64,000 bases of DNA from Streptomyces sp. LUP47B (GTDB lineage Bacteria > Actinomycetota > Actinomycetes > Streptomycetales > Streptomycetaceae): positions 62,001 to 126,000 of the forward strand of contig NZ_MJAH01000020.1 in NCBI RefSeq assembly GCF_001746295.1, read 5' to 3'. The position numbers and the translations under genes are program-made. The notes under the pieces are model-generated. The model saw only the letters and a list, made by a program, of their open reading frames with translations, did not search any database and was not told the DNA's origin. This document shows, in pieces, positions 60,138 to 64,000 of the stretch; within the stretch, counting starts at the first letter, position 1; every line of letters begins with the position of its first letter.

Positions 60138-61799
60138 ATGCCACCCACCCTCGCCTCGCTCGTTCATCACTCCGCGCTCAAGCTGACCGTGCGCGCGGGC
60201 GAGGACCGGCTGGACGTCCCCGTCCGCTGGGCGCACGTCAGTGAGCTGGCCGACCCCGTCCCCTACATGGAGGGCGGGGAGCTGCTGCTGATCACCGCGC
60301 TGAAGCTGGACGCGGAGGATCCGGAGGCGATGCGGCGGTATGTGAAGCGGCTGGCCGGGGCGGGGGTGGTGGGGCTCGGGTTCGCCGTCGGGGTCAACTA
60401 CGACGACATCCCCGTGGCCCTCGTCGAGGCGGCGCGCGACGAGGGGCTCCCGCTGCTCGAGGTGCCGCGCCGCACTCCTTTCCTCGCGATCAGCAAGGCC
60501 GTGTCCGCGGCGATCGCCGCCGACCAGTACCGGTCCGTCACCGCGGGCTTCGCCGCCCAGCGCGAACTGACCAAGCAGGCCCTGACCGGCGGCCCGGAGG
60601 GGCTGCTCGCCGCGCTCGCCTCCCAGGTGGACGGCTGGGCGGCGCTCTACGACGCCTCGGGCGCCGTCGTCGCCACCGCGCCGGAGTGGGCCGGCCGCCG
60701 GGCCGCGCGCCTGACCGCCGACGTGGAACGGCTGCGGGAACGGCCCGCGCCCGCCTCCTCCGTGGTCGGGGGGCCGGGCACTTCCGACAACGACGACCGG
60801 GTGGAGCTGCACTCCCTGGGCACCGGGCGACGGCCGCGGTCCGCGCTGGCGGTCGGGACGGCCGCGGCGCTCGGTACGGCGGAGCGGTACGCGGTGCACT
60901 CGGCGATCGCGCTGCTGACGCTCACGACCGAGCGGTCCCGCTCTTTGCAGGCGGCCGAACAGCGGATCGGGGCGGCGGTGCTGCGGATGCTGCTCGCGGG
61001 CGAGCCGGAGCACGCCCGCACGGTCGCGGGTGATCTGTACGGCGGGCTCCTGGACGCGCCCTTCCGGCTCATCGTGGCGGAGACGGTCGCCGTGTCGTCC
61101 GTGCGGATCGCCGCCGACGCCCCCGCCCGGGTCCCGTCCGCCGCCGGGCTCGCCGCGGCCGCCGGCGCGATCGGCGATCCGCTCGAGGCGCTCACCGAGG
61201 TCGTGGAGTCCGCGGCGGCCCGCTCCGGCGAGGCCCTGCTCGTGGTCCCCGAGCGGGAGCGGCTCGTGGTGCTGGCCGCGGACGGCGGGGCCGCCGTCAC
61301 CGCGTGCGGCGAGTACACGGTGGCGCTGGAGGCGGCGCGGACAGGCGAACAGGCGGGCGCCGGGGACGAGGACGAACTGGTCGTCGGTGTGTCCGCCCCC
61401 GTGGGACCGATCGCCGCCGCGGCCGCCTACAAGCAGGCCGAACAGGCACTGTCGGTCGCCCGGCGACGGGGCCGGGTGTACGTCGAGCACGAACAGCTGG
61501 CCTCCGGGTCGGTGCTGCCGCTGCTCGCCGACGACGCGGTACGGGCCTTCGCGGACGGGCTGCTGCGGCCGCTGTACGAGCACGACGCGACCGGCCGGGG
61601 CGACCTGGTCGCCTCGCTGCGGGCCTGGCTCTCGCGGCACGGCCAGTGGGACGCGGCGGCCGCGGACCTCGGCGTTCACCGGCACACCCTGCGGTACCGG
61701 ATGCGCCGGGTCGAGGAGATCCTCGGCCGGTCGCTGGACGATCCCGATGTGCGGATGGAGCTGTGGCTGGCGTTGAAGGCGACGACGTCGGCGGAGTAG
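60138..61799 (+). CDS. PucR family transcriptional regulator
   Basis: 553-residue regulator. The N-terminal PucR-type purine-catabolism domain (residues 1-130, PVRWAHVSELADPVPYMEGG) is followed by a GGDEF-like CdaR region and the C-terminal helix-turn-helix (VASLRAWLSRHGQWDAAAAD...LGVHRHTLRYRMRRVEEIL). Its position between gabT and gabD suggests control of GABA use by an amino-acid or purine ligand. The start is an ATG without a strong ribosome binding site. Confidence 0.9.
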   Translation: MPPTLASLVHHSALKLTVRAGEDRLDVPVRWAHVSELADPVPYMEGGELLLITALKLDAEDPEAMRRYVKRLAGAGVVGLGFAVGVNYDDIPVALVEAARDEGLPLLEVPRRTPFLAISKAVSAAIAADQYRSVTAGFAAQRELTKQALTGGPEGLLAALASQVDGWAALYDASGAVVATAPEWAGRRAARLTADVERLRERPAPASSVVGGPGTSDNDDRVELHSLGTGRRPRSALAVGTAAALGTAERYAVHSAIALLTLTTERSRSLQAAEQRIGAAVLRMLLAGEPEHARTVAGDLYGGLLDAPFRLIVAETVAVSSVRIAADAPARVPSAAGLAAAAGAIGDPLEALTEVVESAAARSGEALLVVPERERLVVLAADGGAAVTACGEYTVALEAARTGEQAGAGDEDELVVGVSAPVGPIAAAAAYKQAEQALSVARRRGRVYVEHEQLASGSVLPLLADDAVRAFADGLLRPLYEHDATGRGDLVASLRAWLSRHGQWDAAAADLGVHRHTLRYRMRRVEEILGRSLDDPDVRMELWLALKATTSAE

Positions 61800-61859
61800 A
61801 CACCGCCGGGAGCGCCGAACCGGAGTGTCCGAGTGCCCCACTGCTACACCCCGGACAAA

Positions 61860-61887
61860 TTCGATCCCGTCGTTCCGGCCCTACGGT
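61860..61887 (+). promoter_or_regulatory. Candidate leaderless gabD promoter
   Basis: TTCGAT (61860-61865) and TACGGT (61882-61887) are separated by 16 bp, and the ATG follows six bases after the -10. GGAG lies only two bases from the ATG, too near for a ribosome binding site. TGTCCG and CGGACA flank the upstream side. Confidence 0.5.
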
Positions 61888-61893
61888 GGAGTC

Positions 61894-63339
61894 ATGACTT
61901 CCACCCACGCCTTCTGGCTCGCCGGCCGCCAGGTCACCGGCGAGGACACCTTCGACGTCACCTCCCCGTGGGACGGCCGGCTCGTGGGCAGGGTCGCCGT
62001 ACCGGACGACGAGCAGATCGAGGAGGCCGTGGCCGCCGCGTACGCCGTACGGGACGAGTTCGCCGCCACTCCCGCCCACGTCCGCGCCGCCGCCCTCGAC
62101 CACGTCAGCCGCAGGCTCGTCGAACGCACGGAGGAGATCGCGCAGCTGATCTCCGCCGAGAACGGCAAGCCGGTCAAGTGGGCCCGGGGGGAGGTCGGCC
62201 GTGCCGTCTCGGTGTTCCGGTTCGCCGCGGAGGAGGCCCGTCGGTTCAACGGCGGTGAGGCCCAGCGCCTCGACACCGACCCCGGCGGTCAGGGGCGCCT
62301 CGCGCTGACCCGGCGCTTCCCGAAGGGCGTCGTGCTCGGTATCGCGCCCTTCAACTTCCCGCTCAACCTCTGCGCCCACAAGATCGCCCCGGCGATCGCG
62401 GCCGGCGCCCCGATCATCCTGAAGCCGGCCCCGGCCACCCCGCTCTCCGGGCTGATCATCGGCGACCTCCTCGCCGAGACCGGGCTGCCAGCGGGTTCCT
62501 GGAGCATCCTGCCCGTCCCGAACGACCGGATGCCCGCCCTCGTCCAGGACGAGCGCCTGCCCGTGATCTCCTTCACCGGTTCCGAGAAGGTCGGTTACGC
62601 GATCATGGACTCGGTGCCGCGCAAGCACTGCACCCTGGAGCTCGGCGGCAACGGCGCGGCGGTCGTCCTCGGCGACTACGCGAGCGACGAGGACCTCGAC
62701 TGGGCCGCGACCCGCATCGCGACCTTCTCCAACTACCAGGGCGGCCAGTCCTGCATCTCGGTGCAGCGGGTGATCGCCGACGCGTCCGTGTACGACCGGC
62801 TGGTGCCGCGGATCGTCGCCGCCGTCGAGGCCCAGGTCACCGGTGACCCGGGCGACGACAGGACCGACGTGGGCCCGCTGGTCAGCGAGGACGCGGCGAT
62901 CCGCGTCGAGACGTGGGTGAAGGAGGCCGTCGAGGCGGGCGCCAGCCTGCTCACCGGGGGCGACCGCGACGGCGCCTCCTACGCGCCGACCGTCCTCACC
63001 GACGTCCCGGCCGACACGACGATCTCCTGCGAGGAGGTCTTCGGCCCCGTCCTCACCGTGCAGAAGGCCGACGGCGAGGCGGCTGCGTTCGCCGCCGTCA
63101 ACGCCTCCAAGTACGGGCTCCAGGCGGGCGTGTTCACCCATGATCTGCAGGCCGCCTTCCGCGCCCACCGCGCGCTGGAGGTCGGCGGCGTGGTCGTCGG
63201 TGACGTGCCCTCCTACCGCGCCGACCAGATGCCGTACGGCGGCGTCAAGCAGTCCGGCGTGGGCCGCGAGGGCGTGAAGTTCGCGATGGACGACTACACG
63301 TACGAGCGGGTGCTGGTGCTGACGGGGCTCGCCCTCTAG
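61894..63339 (+). CDS. gabD: Succinate-semialdehyde dehydrogenase-type aldehyde dehydrogenase
   Basis: 481-residue dehydrogenase. The catalytic Cys is in GGQSCISVQR, the Glu in LELGGNGAAVV, and the cofactor-binding motif is APFNFPLNLCAHKIAP. It likely oxidises succinate semialdehyde from GabT to succinate, although the sequence is also consistent with a broad aldehyde dehydrogenase. It follows the PucR gene and is transcribed from a probable leaderless promoter. A 15-bp terminator lies downstream. Confidence 0.87.
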   Translation: MTSTHAFWLAGRQVTGEDTFDVTSPWDGRLVGRVAVPDDEQIEEAVAAAYAVRDEFAATPAHVRAAALDHVSRRLVERTEEIAQLISAENGKPVKWARGEVGRAVSVFRFAAEEARRFNGGEAQRLDTDPGGQGRLALTRRFPKGVVLGIAPFNFPLNLCAHKIAPAIAAGAPIILKPAPATPLSGLIIGDLLAETGLPAGSWSILPVPNDRMPALVQDERLPVISFTGSEKVGYAIMDSVPRKHCTLELGGNGAAVVLGDYASDEDLDWAATRIATFSNYQGGQSCISVQRVIADASVYDRLVPRIVAAVEAQVTGDPGDDRTDVGPLVSEDAAIRVETWVKEAVEAGASLLTGGDRDGASYAPTVLTDVPADTTISCEEVFGPVLTVQKADGEAAAFAAVNASKYGLQAGVFTHDLQAAFRAHRALEVGGVVVGDVPSYRADQMPYGGVKQSGVGREGVKFAMDDYTYERVLVLTGLAL

Positions 63340-63354
63340 GGCCGGACTCCGGTC

Positions 63355-63392
63355 AGAGGCCCGGCACCGATGCCTTCCGGTGCCGGGCCTCT
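63355..63392. terminator. Bidirectional terminator between gabD and GH3 gene
   Basis: Perfect 15-bp stem, AGAGGCCCGGCACCG (63355-63369) with its complement (63378-63392), and an 8-nt loop. It sits between convergent genes, and TTCCTG follows on the plus strand. Confidence 0.88.
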
Positions 63393-63417
63393 TCCTGTCG
63401 TCAGCCGCTCCGGACCC

Positions 63418-64000
63418 TCAGCCGGAGAAGCCGACGTGCGCGAGCCGCAGCGGGCCGCGCAGTCCGAGGTGCACGTCGTGCACGCCCTCGGCGACGATTC
63501 CGGCGCCGAGGGTGGTGTAGTCGTACGGGCCGGACTCGGATTCCTCCACCTGCAGTACGGCGAGCACCGTGCCCCCGTCCAGCGACAGTTCGACCGTGCC
63601 CTCGCCGGCGACCGTCACGGTGACCTCGGAGACGCCGTCCCCGAAGTCGCAGTCCCGGTAGACCAGTTGGCCGGTGCCGCCCTCGCCCGCCGTCACCGCG
63701 TCGCCCGCCGTCCTCGTCCGGTCGACGATCTCGACGCCGCTCTGCTCGTCGAAGTCCGCCCCGTCCAGGCCCCGTTGGAGCACGGGGCGCGGTGCGCCGG
63801 GCTCGCCGTCGAGCAGCACCGTCGTCCGCAGCCGGATGTCCTCGCTGGAGGCACCGGCCAGCAGTTCGTACGGGCCCGGCTCCAGGCGCGGGCGGCCCTG
63901 CGTCACGTCCCAGAACTCGAAGGCGCGCAAGGGGACTTCGAAGGTCAGCTCCTCCCGGGCACCCGGAGCGAGCGTCACCCGCCGGTGGGCGACCAGTTCG
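63418..64000 (-). CDS. Glycoside hydrolase family 3 protein, C-terminal part (5' end beyond window)
   Basis: The last roughly 190 codons are visible. The fibronectin-III-like C-terminal domain of GH3 beta-glucosidases is seen (RVTLAPGAREELTFEVP, GPYELLAGASSEDIRL). It is followed by a CBM6-like stretch (VYRDCDFGDGVSEVTVTV and HDVHLGLRGPL). The catalytic domains lie outside the window. The reading frame runs open to the edge, so this is a truncated view. Confidence 0.82.
   Translation of the reverse strand, partial: ELVAHRRVTLAPGAREELTFEVPLRAFEFWDVTQGRPRLEPGPYELLAGASSEDIRLRTTVLLDGEPGAPRPVLQRGLDGADFDEQSGVEIVDRTRTAGDAVTAGEGGTGQLVYRDCDFGDGVSEVTVTVAGEGTVELSLDGGTVLAVLQVEESESGPYDYTTLGAGIVAEGVHDVHLGLRGPLRLAHVGFSG

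Overview
The window is high-GC actinobacterial chromosome and almost certainly comes from a Streptomyces. It carries whiG, a four-gene type I signal peptidase cluster, an LAXTG sortase substrate, mycothiol-type enzymes and a gene order (rpsP-rimM-trmD-rplS-sip x4-dprA, whiG, rpsB-tsf-pyrH-frr-cdsA, rlmN, gabT-gabD) that I recall from the central part of the S. coelicolor chromosome (roughly SCO5591 to SCO5679). It looks like core chromosome: I see no insertion sequence, prophage, CRISPR array, tRNA or rRNA gene.

Layout. 1-12.5 kb: tail of an archaeal/eukaryotic-type prolyl-tRNA synthetase, a SprT-like metalloprotein, the ribosome and tRNA maturation block rpsP-khpA-rimM-trmD-rplS, four tandem signal peptidases, a NUDIX gene, DUF2469, and the DNA-uptake-related trio yraN-comM-dprA. 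12.8-15 kb: the sporulation sigma factor whiG, a TetR regulator and a secreted M23 peptidase. 15.2-20 kb: rpsB-tsf-pyrH-frr-cdsA, with conspicuous hairpins between genes. 20-26.6 kb: a carboxymuconolactone-decarboxylase-like protein, rlmN, a TPP riboswitch with a thiamine-type ABC transporter, and an MDMPI-family enzyme. 26.7-31.3 kb: an LAETG wall protein behind a strong, apparently regulated promoter, a LOG-family protein, a VOC protein and an unusual ABC transporter. 31.5-35 kb: class III aminotransferase, Lrp/AsnC regulator and aldehyde dehydrogenase. 35.3-39.1 kb: an ABC-2 exporter with a two-component system. 39.4-47.3 kb: accessory genes, including an ECF sigma factor fused to a membrane and extracellular domain, plus a repeat-rich island at 45.3-45.84 kb. 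47.5-54.6 kb: a polyamine operon (aldehyde dehydrogenase, PotDABC-type transporter, FAD oxidoreductase). 54.7-64 kb: a small unknown gene behind a Shine-Dalgarno-sequestering hairpin, a PAP2 phosphatase, gabT, a membrane ATPase, a PucR regulator, gabD, and the 3' end of a GH3 glycosidase gene.

Together, the genes from 31.5 to 63.3 kb can be read as a dispersed route for polyamine catabolism: uptake (Pot), transamination or oxidation of putrescine-like amines, aldehyde to GABA (two dehydrogenases), then GABA to succinate (GabT, GabD), with Lrp/AsnC and PucR regulators alongside. The glutamylation enzymes are not in the window.

The best leads for novelty are the fused ECF sigma factor, the inverted-repeat-bounded 29-bp tandem array, the 19-bp hairpin burying a ribosome binding site, the palindromic operators at the LAETG gene, at the membrane-protein gene near 39.9 kb and at the ABC/two-component operon, and a three-half-site operator between the Lrp gene and the aldehyde dehydrogenase gene.
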